A model generated the notes under the pieces. That model did no database searches, had not been told where the DNA came from, and saw nothing but the letters and a program-made list of their open reading frames with translations. A stretch of DNA of 64,000 nucleotides from Mycolicibacterium chlorophenolicum (GTDB lineage Bacteria; Actinomycetota; Actinomycetes; Mycobacteriales; Mycobacteriaceae). The DNA is taken from contig NZ_JYNL01000064.1 in the NCBI RefSeq assembly GCF_001044235.1, positions 1,021,096 to 1,085,095 on the forward strand, written 5' to 3'. Shown piece by piece: positions 15,690 to 25,563 of the stretch; the first letter of the stretch is position 1; each line of letters opens with the position of its first letter. The position numbers were made by a program, and so were the translations under genes.

Positions 15690-16858
15690 TCACACCATCG
15701 CGGTGCGAGGGATCGCGATGCCCAGGCTCAGCGCGCCGGCGAGCTCGCGGCTGGTGTCGTAATCGAACACCACGTGGCCGGCGATGACGTCGACATCGCG
15801 CTTGATGCGCTGCAGCGGATGGTCCACGAAGTGGGCACTGGCGCCCGACGACGCCAGCAGGTCGCCGACACCGCGCGCGATTCGGCAACGATGTGCGCCG
15901 CCGCCAGACGCGCCTGGCCGCGGACCGTGCGGCTCACGGGATCCCCGGCGCTCACGATCTCCTCGATGCCGTCCACCGTGTCGGACAGCAGGGCGCGCAG
16001 GGCGCGCAGCCGCACGGACGCCTCGCCGAGGCGGATCGCCGCCATCGGCTTGTCCTTCTGCAGGACGCCCTCGTAGGCGAGGTAGCGCTGCGAGAGCCGG
16101 TCGACGTAGATCTCGACAGCGCGCTCGGCGCTGCCGAGCGCCGGCATGGCCGCGAGCAGCGCCAGCGCGGGCACCATGGGCCAGCGGTAGGTGTGCCCGT
16201 CGTGGACGGCCGCGCCGGGCGATGCGCCGGTGTAGATGTCCGACACGGCGACCAGCCGATGCGCCGGGACGAACACGTCCTCGATCACCACGTCGTTGGA
16301 GCCGGTGGCGCGCATGCCGTCGGTGTGCCAGACGTCCTCGATGCGCACGGCGTCGAGGGGCAGCAGCGCGAGCATCGGTCGCAGGGAGTCCGCGCCGGAC
16401 TCGCAGAGCGCCCCGACGATGATCCAGTTGCCGTGCATCACCCCGGTGGCCCAGGACCACCGACCGGTGAGCCGTATCCCGCCGTCGCAGCCGACGCCCT
16501 GCCCGGTCGGGGCGAGCGGCGCCGGCGCGAGGAACGGACGGGTGAGAAACGCCTCCTGTTGAGCCTGCTCGCCGAAGAGCGCGAGCATCCAGTTGTGCAG
16601 GGCGTAGAACCCCAGCGTCCAGGCGCTCGAGGCGCAGCCGTGCGCCATGCGCCGGACGGGGTCGAGGATCGCGGGGAACGGCGCCTGCACACCCCCGAAC
16701 CGTGTCGGCACCAGGAGATCGAAGAAGCCCGACGCGGTGGCCTCGGCCAGGGTGTCCGCGGGCAGGCAGCGAAGCCGTTCCGCCGCGCCCGCACGTTCGG
16801 AGAGTCGCGCGACGAATGCAGGGCTGACAGGCGCGTCGGCAGCGACGGTCGAGGACAT
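15690..16858 (-). pseudogene. Acyl-CoA dehydrogenase/flavin monooxygenase-like gene with frameshift
   Basis: Encodes an acyl-CoA-dehydrogenase-fold protein of the type with an Acyl-CoA_dh_2 C-terminus. The frame from ATG 16858 is good through TVRGQARLAAAHIVAESRA (about residue 330), then reads Arg/Ser/Ala-rich nonsense. The expected C-terminus (GVGDLLASSGASAHFVDHPL and on to the stop at 15690) continues in another frame. The break lies in the CG-repeat run at 15871-15880 and is equivalent to one extra CG dinucleotide or one missing base. Either a sequencing error or a recently inactivated gene. A TetR gene lies upstream. Confidence 0.75.
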
Positions 16859-16870
16859 GGCGCGACGCTA

Positions 16871-16888
16871 CCATACCTTTTGGTATGG
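16871..16888. promoter_or_regulatory. Perfect palindromic operator CCATACC-TTTT-GGTATGG
   Basis: Seven-base perfect arms around a four-base TTTT centre, lying in the 38-base gap between the TetR stop (16897) and the dehydrogenase start (16858). Its size and symmetry fit a TetR dimer site. Probably bound by the TetR encoded just upstream. Confidence 0.6.
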
Positions 16889-16896
16889 AAGGCGGG

Positions 16897-17460
16897 TCAG
16901 CGCGCCAGCATGACGTCGAGGAAGCGTTCCTGCTGGGCGGCCAGCCGGGCGTCGGCCGGGGCATCGGAGAGATGCAGGAAACCGACACCCGCCGCGAACG
17001 TCGCATGGGCCCGCATGTCCGCCTCGTCAGGGTCGAAGCCGGCGTCCTGGAAGGCCGTGCGCACCGCTGCCACCACCGTGTGGTCGGCGGCGCGCACGCT
17101 GTCGGCCACGGCGGGGTCGGTGCGTGCCCACTCGCGCATGGCCCGTTCCAGGGCGCGCTGGCGCTCGGCGCGCAGTGTGGCCATCATCGTGGCCAGTCGC
17201 TCCCGCGGCGGCAGACCCGACAGCTCGCCGAATCCGCTGCGGTCGTGGTCCCGCAACTCGGCCCAGGCCCGGGCGAGGGCAGTGCGATACGCGGTCATGT
17301 CGGCGAAATGCCAGTAGAAGCTGCCCTTGGTGACGCCGAGGTGACCGCAGAGCCGGTCCAGCTTGAGCGCCTCGATGCCGGCGTCGGCGAGCAGGGTGAA
17401 ACCGGCGTCGATCCAGTCGTCGACGGACAGTCTGCGAGACCCGGTCGCGCCCTTGGTCAT
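16897..17460 (-). CDS. TetR-family regulator
   Basis: 187 residues. The N-terminal helix-turn-helix includes LSVDDWIDAGFTLLADAG, then LDRLCGHLGVTKGSFYWHF, a strong TetR recognition helix. The rest is helical and typical in length. The next gene downstream is the frameshifted dehydrogenase, and a perfect palindrome separates the two, so this regulator probably controls the dehydrogenase and Ddn-like genes. ATG at 17460 with no better alternative. Confidence 0.85.
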   Translation of the reverse strand: MTKGATGSRRLSVDDWIDAGFTLLADAGIEALKLDRLCGHLGVTKGSFYWHFADMTAYRTALARAWAELRDHDRSGFGELSGLPPRERLATMMATLRAERQRALERAMREWARTDPAVADSVRAADHTVVAAVRTAFQDAGFDPDEADMRAHATFAAGVGFLHLSDAPADARLAAQQERFLDVMLAR

Positions 17461-18814
<1,354 letters not shown>

Positions 18815-18836
18815 TCACCCGGCACAGCATTCGACG

Positions 18837-18867
18837 AAGCCCCCGGCCCCGTTGCCGCCGGGGGCTT
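18837..18867 (+). terminator. Intrinsic terminator-like hairpin after antigen 85
   Basis: Perfect 11-base arms AAGCCCCCGGC and GCCGGGGGCTT with a nine-base loop, 23 bases past the stop codon. No long U-tract follows, as is usual in mycobacteria. It separates the mycolyltransferase from the reductase gene. Confidence 0.75.
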
Positions 18868-18902
18868 CTTCGTGTCCCGGGCCGCTGGTTACTGTGGCGG
18901 TC

Positions 18903-19901
18903 ATGACCGAGATCAACGCGATGGTGGCGCACGAGGACGGCGAGGGCGGCATCGTGCTGCGCCACGAAGTGGTGGACGAATCGTTCCTCCCCGAGGGCGA
19001 CGTCCAGATCCGCGTCGAGTACTCCAGCGTCAACTACAAGGACGCCCTCGCCGTCACACCGAGGGGCGGGGTGGCCCGGTCGTACCCGTTGATCCCGGGC
19101 ATCGACGTCGCCGGAACGGTGACCTCGAGCGCGTCCGCGGACTTCTCGGTGGGGGATGCGGTCATCGCGCACGGGCAGGACATCGGCACCGGCCGGCACG
19201 GCGGTTACGCCCAGACCGCCCGATACCCCGCGGACTATCTGGTCAAGCTCACCTCGCTGAGCACCGCGGACGCCGCGGCCATCGGGACGGCCGGGTTCAC
19301 CGCGGCCATGAGCGTCGCCGCGCTCCGCGATCACGGCGTCGAACCGGGTGACGGTCCCGTCCTGGTCACCGGCGCGACGGGGGGAGTGGGCAGCGTCAGC
19401 GTCGACCTGCTCGCCGGGCTGGGCTATGAGGTCGTGGCCTCCACCGGCAAGGCGGAGTCGCGCGATCTGCTGCGTGATCTCGGCGCCGCCGAGGTGATCG
19501 ACCGGGTGCCCGGTCCGGACGAGAAGGTGCGTCCGCTGGGCAAGGCGCACTGGGCGGCAGTCGTGGACTGTGTCGGCGGCACCACGCTGGCCTATGCGTT
19601 GAGCACCATGAAATATGGTGGCGTTGCTGCGATTTCGGGTCTGGCCGGATCTCCCGACCTGCCGGCGACGGTCATGCCGTTCATCCTGCGCGGCGTGACC
19701 CTGGCCGGGATCGACTCGGTGCTGCTGCCCATCGACCGGCGCCGCGAGGTCTGGGCGCAGCTCGAGTCTGATCTGGCGCCGCGCCATCTGGCCCGCATCA
19801 CCCGCGATGTTCCGGTGCTGCGCGTCGACGACGTGCTCAAGACGATCATCGGCGGCGGGGTCACCGGCAGGACCCGGGTGGTCGTGCACGACGGGTTCTG
19901 A
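18903..19901 (+). CDS. AcuI/YhdH-type acrylyl-CoA reductase (MDR superfamily)
   Basis: 332-residue zinc-free medium-chain dehydrogenase/reductase. The N-terminal VEYSSVNYKDALAVTPRGGV, the NADPH loop LVTGATGGVGSVSVDLLAGLGY and the STGKAE segment match the YhdH/AcuI family, which reduces acrylyl-CoA to propionyl-CoA with NADPH. A general quinone reductase is the alternative. ATG at 18903 is used; the longer frame runs through the terminator hairpin and was rejected. Confidence 0.8.
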   Translation: MTEINAMVAHEDGEGGIVLRHEVVDESFLPEGDVQIRVEYSSVNYKDALAVTPRGGVARSYPLIPGIDVAGTVTSSASADFSVGDAVIAHGQDIGTGRHGGYAQTARYPADYLVKLTSLSTADAAAIGTAGFTAAMSVAALRDHGVEPGDGPVLVTGATGGVGSVSVDLLAGLGYEVVASTGKAESRDLLRDLGAAEVIDRVPGPDEKVRPLGKAHWAAVVDCVGGTTLAYALSTMKYGGVAAISGLAGSPDLPATVMPFILRGVTLAGIDSVLLPIDRRREVWAQLESDLAPRHLARITRDVPVLRVDDVLKTIIGGGVTGRTRVVVHDGF

Positions 19902-19988
19902 CCCGGACGGCAATTTCTCTCGTTGCGACACGTCCGCCCGCTCGGCGCGCGATCATGATCGGTACCGGGGTAGCGGGGAAGACGGGGG

Positions 19989-22190
19989 ATGACCGGGCCG
20001 GAAGTCGAGACAGTCGCTTCGTGCGGGTCGTGCGGCAACGACCTGCGGGCCCGTTCGCGATTCTGCGACGTCTGTGGATCGCCTGTGCGCGTCGCGTCGG
20101 TGTCGGGTGAGCGCAAGCTCGTGACGGTGCTGTTCGCCGATGTGGTCGGGTCCATGCGGCTCGCCGCCGATCTCGACCCCGAACGGCTCCGCGAGATCAT
20201 GAACGAGCTGTTCAATCGCTGCGCGGCCGTCGTGCAGCGCTACCAGGGCACCACCTGTGCCTTCACCGGCGACGGGCTGATGGCGTTGTTCGGCGCACCA
20301 CTGGCGCTCGAGGACCATGCGCTGCGGGCCTGTATCGCCGCATTGGAGATCCAATCGGTGGCCGGGGCACTCTCGGCGGAGATCGTGCGCCGTGATGGTG
20401 TCGGTCTGACCCTGCGGGTCGGACTGAACTCCGGTTCCGTGGTGGTCGGTGAGATCGGCTCGGGCCCAGGCCGTTACACCGCGACGGGCCACGCCGTCGG
20501 CATGGCTCAGCGCATGGAAGCGGCGGCAGCGCCCGGTGGGGTTCTCTGCTCGGCCGCCACGGCCGATCTGGTGCGGGGCGCGACCCGCATGGGTCCGGTG
20601 GTCCACGTGCGTGTCAAGGGCGCTGTCGACCCGGTGAGCGCCCGCGAGCTTCTCGGGGTCGAAGCCGGGCGGATGGTGATGGGCCGCAACGAGGCCGCCA
20701 TCGTGGGCCGCGAAGCCGAACTCCGCCGATTGGCCGCCGTGGTCGACAACGGCGGTGAGTCGCATCTGGTCGCCGTGGCCGGCTCACCCGGGGTCGGCAA
20801 GAGCCGTCTGATCGAGGAGTTCGCTCGGCGAGCGATGAACGCCGGCGTGGCAGTGACCCTGACGGGCTGCGATGCGCATTCGATGCCCGTCGCATTCCGC
20901 GCGTTGTCCCGGGCGCTCCGGGCGATGTTCGGCGTCGACGGTCTCGGCGGTGACGACGCGCGGGCACGGGTGCTGGAGCAACTGCCGATGCGCTCCACAG
21001 ACGCGCAGATCCTCTTCGAGGCCATGGGTCTGACCGATGGGACCTGGCCGGCGCTGCACGTCGGCGCCGACGGCCGGCGACACCGTCTGGCGGAGACGAT
21101 GAGACGGTTCGTCCGGCGACGTGCCGGTCGGGTGGTCATCGTCATCGAAGACGTGCACTGGGTGGATGCCGCCAGTGAGGCAGTGCTCGCGGACTTCGTC
21201 GCCGGGCCGAACCCGACGTCGGCGATCCTCGTGGTCACCCACCGACCGGAGTACCGGGGCGTGCTGCGGCGGCACGGGCACCTCACCATGACGCTGGAGC
21301 CACTCGACGAATCGCTGACGGTCGACCTCGCGCTCAATCTGCTCGGCCGCGACGACGCGGTGCGGTTGCTCGCGACGCGCATCGCCGGTGCAGCCGGGGG
21401 TAATCCGTACTTCGTCGAGGAGATCGTGCGCGATCTGGCCGGCCGAGGGGTGCTGGCGGGCGGCCGGGGCGACTACCGGCTCGCCCGAGATGCCGGCGAC
21501 ATCGGCGACATCGGTGTGCCGGTGACCGTGCAGGCCGTGCTCGCCGCGCGCATCGACCGTCTGGAGCCCGCTGCCAAAGAGGTGCTCAATGCGGCAGCGG
21601 TGATCGGCACCCGCTTCGACAGGGACACCCTCGAAGTGCTGACATCCAGCGGGCTCGCGGCGCAGCTCGCCGAGCTGGTCGCCACGGAACTGATCGATCA
21701 GACCGAATTCACCCCGAGGCAGCGGTACTGCTTCCGGCACCCGCTCGTTCGCACGGTGGCCTACGAATCCCAGATGAGTACCCATCGCGCGCGGGCCCAT
21801 CGTCAGCTCGCCAGCGCCATCGAAGCTCGCGGCGCCCAGGATGAGAGCGCCGCCATGATCGCGACGCATCTCGAAGCCGCAGGTGAACTGAAGGCCGCAT
21901 GCCGCTGGCATCTGCGTGCCGCCGAGTGGCTGCGGATGCGCGACATGTCCGCGGCGCGCCAACAGTGGGAAAGTGCTGTGCGACTGGCTGATCAGCTTCC
22001 CGCCGGCAGTGACGAGATCGTCGCTCTGCGCATCGCACCGCGCGCGATGCTGGTGTCGACCGAACTGTTCGTCGGTGCGGACCCGGCCAACGAGCGGCGA
22101 TTCCGGGAACTACGGGAGCTCACCGCCTGTGTGGACGACCGCACGTCGCTGGCTTTGGCGATGGCGGGGCGCATCATGACCTCATCGTGA
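19989..22190 (+). CDS. Class III cyclase-homology/AAA ATPase protein, N-terminal part (apparently frameshifted)
   Basis: 733 residues in three parts: a zinc-ribbon (CGSCG and CDVCG, residues 12-29), a class III cyclase-homology domain (about 40-210), and a P-loop ATPase (Walker A GSPGVGKS near 270, Walker B VVIVIEDVHWVD near 385). It resembles mycobacterial cyclase-ATPase-TPR regulators of about 1000-1050 residues. The metal Asp residues of FADVVGS and FTGDG are kept. By eye, the purine-specifying Lys is Ala and the transition-state Asn is Gly, so activity is doubtful. The frame ends at GRIMTSS, but homology continues in the next gene. Confidence 0.75.
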   Translation: MTGPEVETVASCGSCGNDLRARSRFCDVCGSPVRVASVSGERKLVTVLFADVVGSMRLAADLDPERLREIMNELFNRCAAVVQRYQGTTCAFTGDGLMALFGAPLALEDHALRACIAALEIQSVAGALSAEIVRRDGVGLTLRVGLNSGSVVVGEIGSGPGRYTATGHAVGMAQRMEAAAAPGGVLCSAATADLVRGATRMGPVVHVRVKGAVDPVSARELLGVEAGRMVMGRNEAAIVGREAELRRLAAVVDNGGESHLVAVAGSPGVGKSRLIEEFARRAMNAGVAVTLTGCDAHSMPVAFRALSRALRAMFGVDGLGGDDARARVLEQLPMRSTDAQILFEAMGLTDGTWPALHVGADGRRHRLAETMRRFVRRRAGRVVIVIEDVHWVDAASEAVLADFVAGPNPTSAILVVTHRPEYRGVLRRHGHLTMTLEPLDESLTVDLALNLLGRDDAVRLLATRIAGAAGGNPYFVEEIVRDLAGRGVLAGGRGDYRLARDAGDIGDIGVPVTVQAVLAARIDRLEPAAKEVLNAAAVIGTRFDRDTLEVLTSSGLAAQLAELVATELIDQTEFTPRQRYCFRHPLVRTVAYESQMSTHRARAHRQLASAIEARGAQDESAAMIATHLEAAGELKAACRWHLRAAEWLRMRDMSAARQQWESAVRLADQLPAGSDEIVALRIAPRAMLVSTELFVGADPANERRFRELRELTACVDDRTSLALAMAGRIMTSS

Positions 22191-23092
22191 ACAGCAGCCG
22201 AGTTCGTGACGCCATGCCCTTGGCCACTGAGTTGGCCCTGCTTGTCGACAGCCTGGATGACGCCCCTGCGGCCGAGATGGAGATCATCTACACCTCACTG
22301 GCTTTCGCGCGGTGGGCCAATTGCGAATTCGCCGAAACCATCGCGGTGATCGAGCGGAGTCTGGCACTCGAGCTGGAGCCGCCGTCGGTCGACCGGGCGG
22401 TGGCCTTCGCGATCAGGGGTCTGTCCGAGATATGTCTGGGGGACCACGCGATCGGCATCTCCCACCTCCGAACAGCCACAGATCTTGCGCGGGCGATGCC
22501 CCCGGTCATCTTCTCGGCCATCCTCCTCTACTGGGGCATTCTGGCCGGAATGGGATTGCACGTCGCGGACGACCTGGTCGACGAGGCGCGGCGTGCGCTC
22601 GGGCGGGCAGAGTCGTTCGGTGACCGATTCGGCGTGATCGCTGCACAGTGGACGCTCGGCACCCTGCTCATGCACACGCCGGGCGACCATCGCGGGGAGG
22701 CCGTCGAACTGCTGCGGCGAGCCGAAGCAGGGATCGCCGCGCACCGCCTGCAGCAATTCGCGGTCGCCATCATCAGGTCGCAGCTCGCACTGGAGGAGGC
22801 GCGGACGGGTCGACGTGACGAGGCGATCGACGGACTGCGGGGGCTGGTGCGATTGCACGTTCACGACGCACCGTTCGTGCACTTCGGTTGTCCGGCAGCG
22901 TCGCTGTGCGAACTGCTCCTGGAACGGCGCGGTCCCGGTGATGTGCAGGAGGTCGAGGAGGTGCTCTCGCTCTGGTGGCGCCGGAGCCCGGGCACTGCGG
23001 CGATGGACGCGTGGGCACATCGAATCCTCGCGCTGCAGAACCGGTCTGACGCCCGTGCGGACAGCCGCGCTGAACTCACCGGACAGGGTTGA
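22187..23092 (+). CDS. C-terminal TPR-like part of the cyclase/ATPase protein
   Basis: 301 residues of helical repeats without a catalytic motif, which read as the missing C-terminal half of the preceding protein. The frame is already open before the GTG: a one-base insertion near the CC at 22179-22180 would fuse both parts into about 1035 residues, the usual family size. As written, the GTG overlaps the upstream stop (GTGA), so coupled translation of two subunits is possible. Either a sequencing error, a recent mutation or a true gene split. Confidence 0.65.
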   Translation: MNSSRVRDAMPLATELALLVDSLDDAPAAEMEIIYTSLAFARWANCEFAETIAVIERSLALELEPPSVDRAVAFAIRGLSEICLGDHAIGISHLRTATDLARAMPPVIFSAILLYWGILAGMGLHVADDLVDEARRALGRAESFGDRFGVIAAQWTLGTLLMHTPGDHRGEAVELLRRAEAGIAAHRLQQFAVAIIRSQLALEEARTGRRDEAIDGLRGLVRLHVHDAPFVHFGCPAASLCELLLERRGPGDVQEVEEVLSLWWRRSPGTAAMDAWAHRILALQNRSDARADSRAELTGQG

Positions 23093-23094
23093 CG

Positions 23095-24318
23095 ATGGCC
23101 ACCGTCCTCGCGTACACGTCGCCCGCCCTGGGGCACCTGCTCCCGATGAGCGCACTGCTGGCCGAGCTCATGGCGCGCGGACACCAGATCCACCTCCGCA
23201 CCCTGGCGGACGGTGTCGAAGCTGCTGTGGTGCAGGGATTCTCGACCGCGCCCATCGATCCCCGCATCGAAGAAGTCGAGATGGACGACTGGAGGGCGAC
23301 CAACCCCGTATCAGCACTGCGGCTGTCGGTGTCGGCCTTCAGCCGCCGCGCGCCCTTCGAGGTGGGCGACCTCCGCGCCGCGATCGCCGAAGTCGCGCCC
23401 GACGGCTTGCTGGTCGACGTCAACTGCTGGGGAGCGCAGACAGCCGCCGATGCCGCGGACCTACCGTGGGCAAGCTTCTCGCCCTACACGCCGGCGCTCG
23501 ACGTCGAGGGCGTTCCCCCGTTCGGACTGGGGCTTCGTCCCGTGCGGGGCATCCTCGGCCGGTGGCGCGACGCCGTGGTCCGCGCTGCGATCAACCGGCC
23601 TCTGCAACGGCCGGCGGTCGCAGCGATCAACGCGATTCGCGCGCCGTTGGGCGCCTCGCCCGTCGCATCACTCGACGACTTCTTGCGTCGCGCACCGCTG
23701 CTGTTTCTCGCAACCGGCGCCCCGTTCCAGTACACGGCTGACTGGGGATCGAACGTGCACATGATCGGGCCCTGCATTCCCGAGCCGGTGGCGGGCGAAC
23801 CACCGGAGTGGCTCTCGTCGATCGACCGGCCCATCGTCCTGGTGACGACCTCGTCGGAGCGGCAGAACGACGCGGACCTCGTGAGCGCTGCCGCTGCCGC
23901 GCTGGCCGACGATCCGGTCCACGTGGTGGCCACGCTGCCCGCCGGAACTCCCGACGACGTCACCGACCGCCCCCACGTGACGATCCGCCGGTTCGTCGAC
24001 CACGATCTGGTTCTGGCCCGCGCGGTGTGCGCCGTCACCCACGGGGGGATGGGAGGCACCCAACGCGCGCTGGCCCGGGGCGTCCCGGTCTGTGTGGTTC
24101 CTTACGGACGGGACCAGTTCGAGGTAGCGCGACGGGCCGAGGTCGCCGGCTGTGGAACGCGGCTTCCGGCACGGCGGTTGTCCGTGCCTCGGCTGCGCCG
24201 CGCGATCCACGAGGCGATGACGATGGGACCCGGCGCCGCCAGGGTCGCCGAGGGGTTCCGCGCCACCGGAGGCGTCGCCCGCGGCGCGGACCTCTTCGAG
24301 CAGCTGATGGAGCGATGA
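23095..24318 (+). CDS. GT1-family glycosyltransferase (MGT/UGT-like)
   Basis: 407 residues of GT-B fold. The N-terminal domain starts TVLAYTSPALGHLLPMSALL (acceptor side). The C-terminal nucleotide-sugar site has HGGMGGTQRALARGVPVCVVP with the HGG motif and a Q/E-like end in GRDQFEVARR. Such enzymes glycosylate macrolides, glycolipids or small hydrophobic acceptors; the acceptor here is unknown. ATG at 23095 was chosen over TTG at 23089. It starts two bases after the cyclase-protein stop, so co-transcription is likely. Confidence 0.82.
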   Translation: MATVLAYTSPALGHLLPMSALLAELMARGHQIHLRTLADGVEAAVVQGFSTAPIDPRIEEVEMDDWRATNPVSALRLSVSAFSRRAPFEVGDLRAAIAEVAPDGLLVDVNCWGAQTAADAADLPWASFSPYTPALDVEGVPPFGLGLRPVRGILGRWRDAVVRAAINRPLQRPAVAAINAIRAPLGASPVASLDDFLRRAPLLFLATGAPFQYTADWGSNVHMIGPCIPEPVAGEPPEWLSSIDRPIVLVTTSSERQNDADLVSAAAAALADDPVHVVATLPAGTPDDVTDRPHVTIRRFVDHDLVLARAVCAVTHGGMGGTQRALARGVPVCVVPYGRDQFEVARRAEVAGCGTRLPARRLSVPRLRRAIHEAMTMGPGAARVAEGFRATGGVARGADLFEQLMER

Positions 24319-24319
24319 G

Positions 24320-25531
24320 CTACTTCAGTTCGGCCGAGGACAGGCCGAGCAGGCGGCGGGCGACCACGAGCTGTTGGATCTGCTGGGTGCCCTCGAAGAT
24401 GTCGAGGATCTTCGAGTCACGGGCCCACTTCTCGAGCAGGGTCTGCTCGGAATAGCCGGTGGTACCGGCCATCTCGACCGCCTTGAGGGTGATGTCGGTG
24501 CCGACCCGGGCGGCCTTGGCCTTGCCCATCGACGCCTCTTTGGAGTTCGGGATCTTGTTGTCGGCCTGCCAGGCCGAACGCACCGTCAACAGATAGCCCG
24601 CCTCCCAGTCGGCCTCCATCCGCAGGAACTCCGCGGCGGCCGCGCTCTGCGCATGCGCCGGCTTGTCGTAGGAGATCTCGATGCCGGCCTCGGTGAGGAT
24701 CTTGCGCAGTTCCTCCAGCGCGGCGCGGGCCACGCCGACGGCCATCGCCGCGACGATCGGCCGGGTGTTGTCGAAGGTCTCCATCACCCCCGCGAATCCC
24801 TTGTCCACCTGGATCTCGGGGCTCCCGAGCAGGTTCTCCTTGGGGATGCGGGCGTTGTCGAAGCGGATCGCGGCGGTGTCGGAGGCCTTGATGCCGAGTT
24901 TGTTCTCCAGCCGCTCCACCGTGACGCCGGGATGATCGCGCGGCACGATGAACGACTTGATCGCCGCGCGGCCCTTGGTCTTGTCCAGCGTCGCCCACAC
25001 GACGATGTGGGTGGCGCGGGACCCGGCGGTCACGTAGATCTTCTCGCCGTTGATGACGTACTCGTCGCCGTCGAGCACGGCGGTGGTCGACACCGCCGCG
25101 GAATCCGAGCCGAAGCCCGGCTCGGTGATGGCCATCGCGGCCCACACCTTGCCGAGCCGCTCGAGCTGCTCGGGCGAGGCCACGCTCGAGATCGCGGCGT
25201 TGCCGAGACCCTGGTAGGGCACCGACAGCAGCAGTGCGACGTCACCCCAGCTCACCTCGAGGGCGTTGAGGAGCGCAGACATGTTGGCGCCGTTGATGTT
25301 TCCCTTGGGCCCGTTCTCGTCGCGCTGGAAGGCCTCGGCGCCTGCGAACGAGATCGTGTTCGCCTCCGAGATGCCCTCGAAGAGGGTGGCCAGCGTGTCG
25401 AGCTCGACCGGGTAGTCGTGCTCGCGCAGGTCGTACTTGCGCGAGATCGGCCGCAGCATCTCGGCCGCACCCTGGTGGCCTTTCTCGATGACCGCCTGCA
25501 GCTTCTTCGGCATTTCCAGATTGATCGCCAT
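24320..25531 (-). CDS. fadE23: Acyl-CoA dehydrogenase FadE23-like
   Basis: 403-residue acyl-CoA dehydrogenase. It shows AMAITEPGFGSDSAA, YVINGEKIYVTAGSRA, the flavin segment NKLGIKASDTAAIRFDNARI, and the C-terminal ILDIFEGTQQIQQL, whose Glu is the expected base. Order and similarity match M. tuberculosis Rv3140 next to Rv3139 (FadE24). FadE23/FadE24 of M. tuberculosis are reported to form an alpha2beta2 heterotetramer. It follows FadE24 by 32 bases, in the same operon. The physiological acyl-CoA is unknown. Confidence 0.85.
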   Translation of the reverse strand: MAINLEMPKKLQAVIEKGHQGAAEMLRPISRKYDLREHDYPVELDTLATLFEGISEANTISFAGAEAFQRDENGPKGNINGANMSALLNALEVSWGDVALLLSVPYQGLGNAAISSVASPEQLERLGKVWAAMAITEPGFGSDSAAVSTTAVLDGDEYVINGEKIYVTAGSRATHIVVWATLDKTKGRAAIKSFIVPRDHPGVTVERLENKLGIKASDTAAIRFDNARIPKENLLGSPEIQVDKGFAGVMETFDNTRPIVAAMAVGVARAALEELRKILTEAGIEISYDKPAHAQSAAAAEFLRMEADWEAGYLLTVRSAWQADNKIPNSKEASMGKAKAARVGTDITLKAVEMAGTTGYSEQTLLEKWARDSKILDIFEGTQQIQQLVVARRLLGLSSAELK

Positions 25532-25563
25532 GATCGTCCCGCTTTCCTAGAGGAGGCTGCTTG

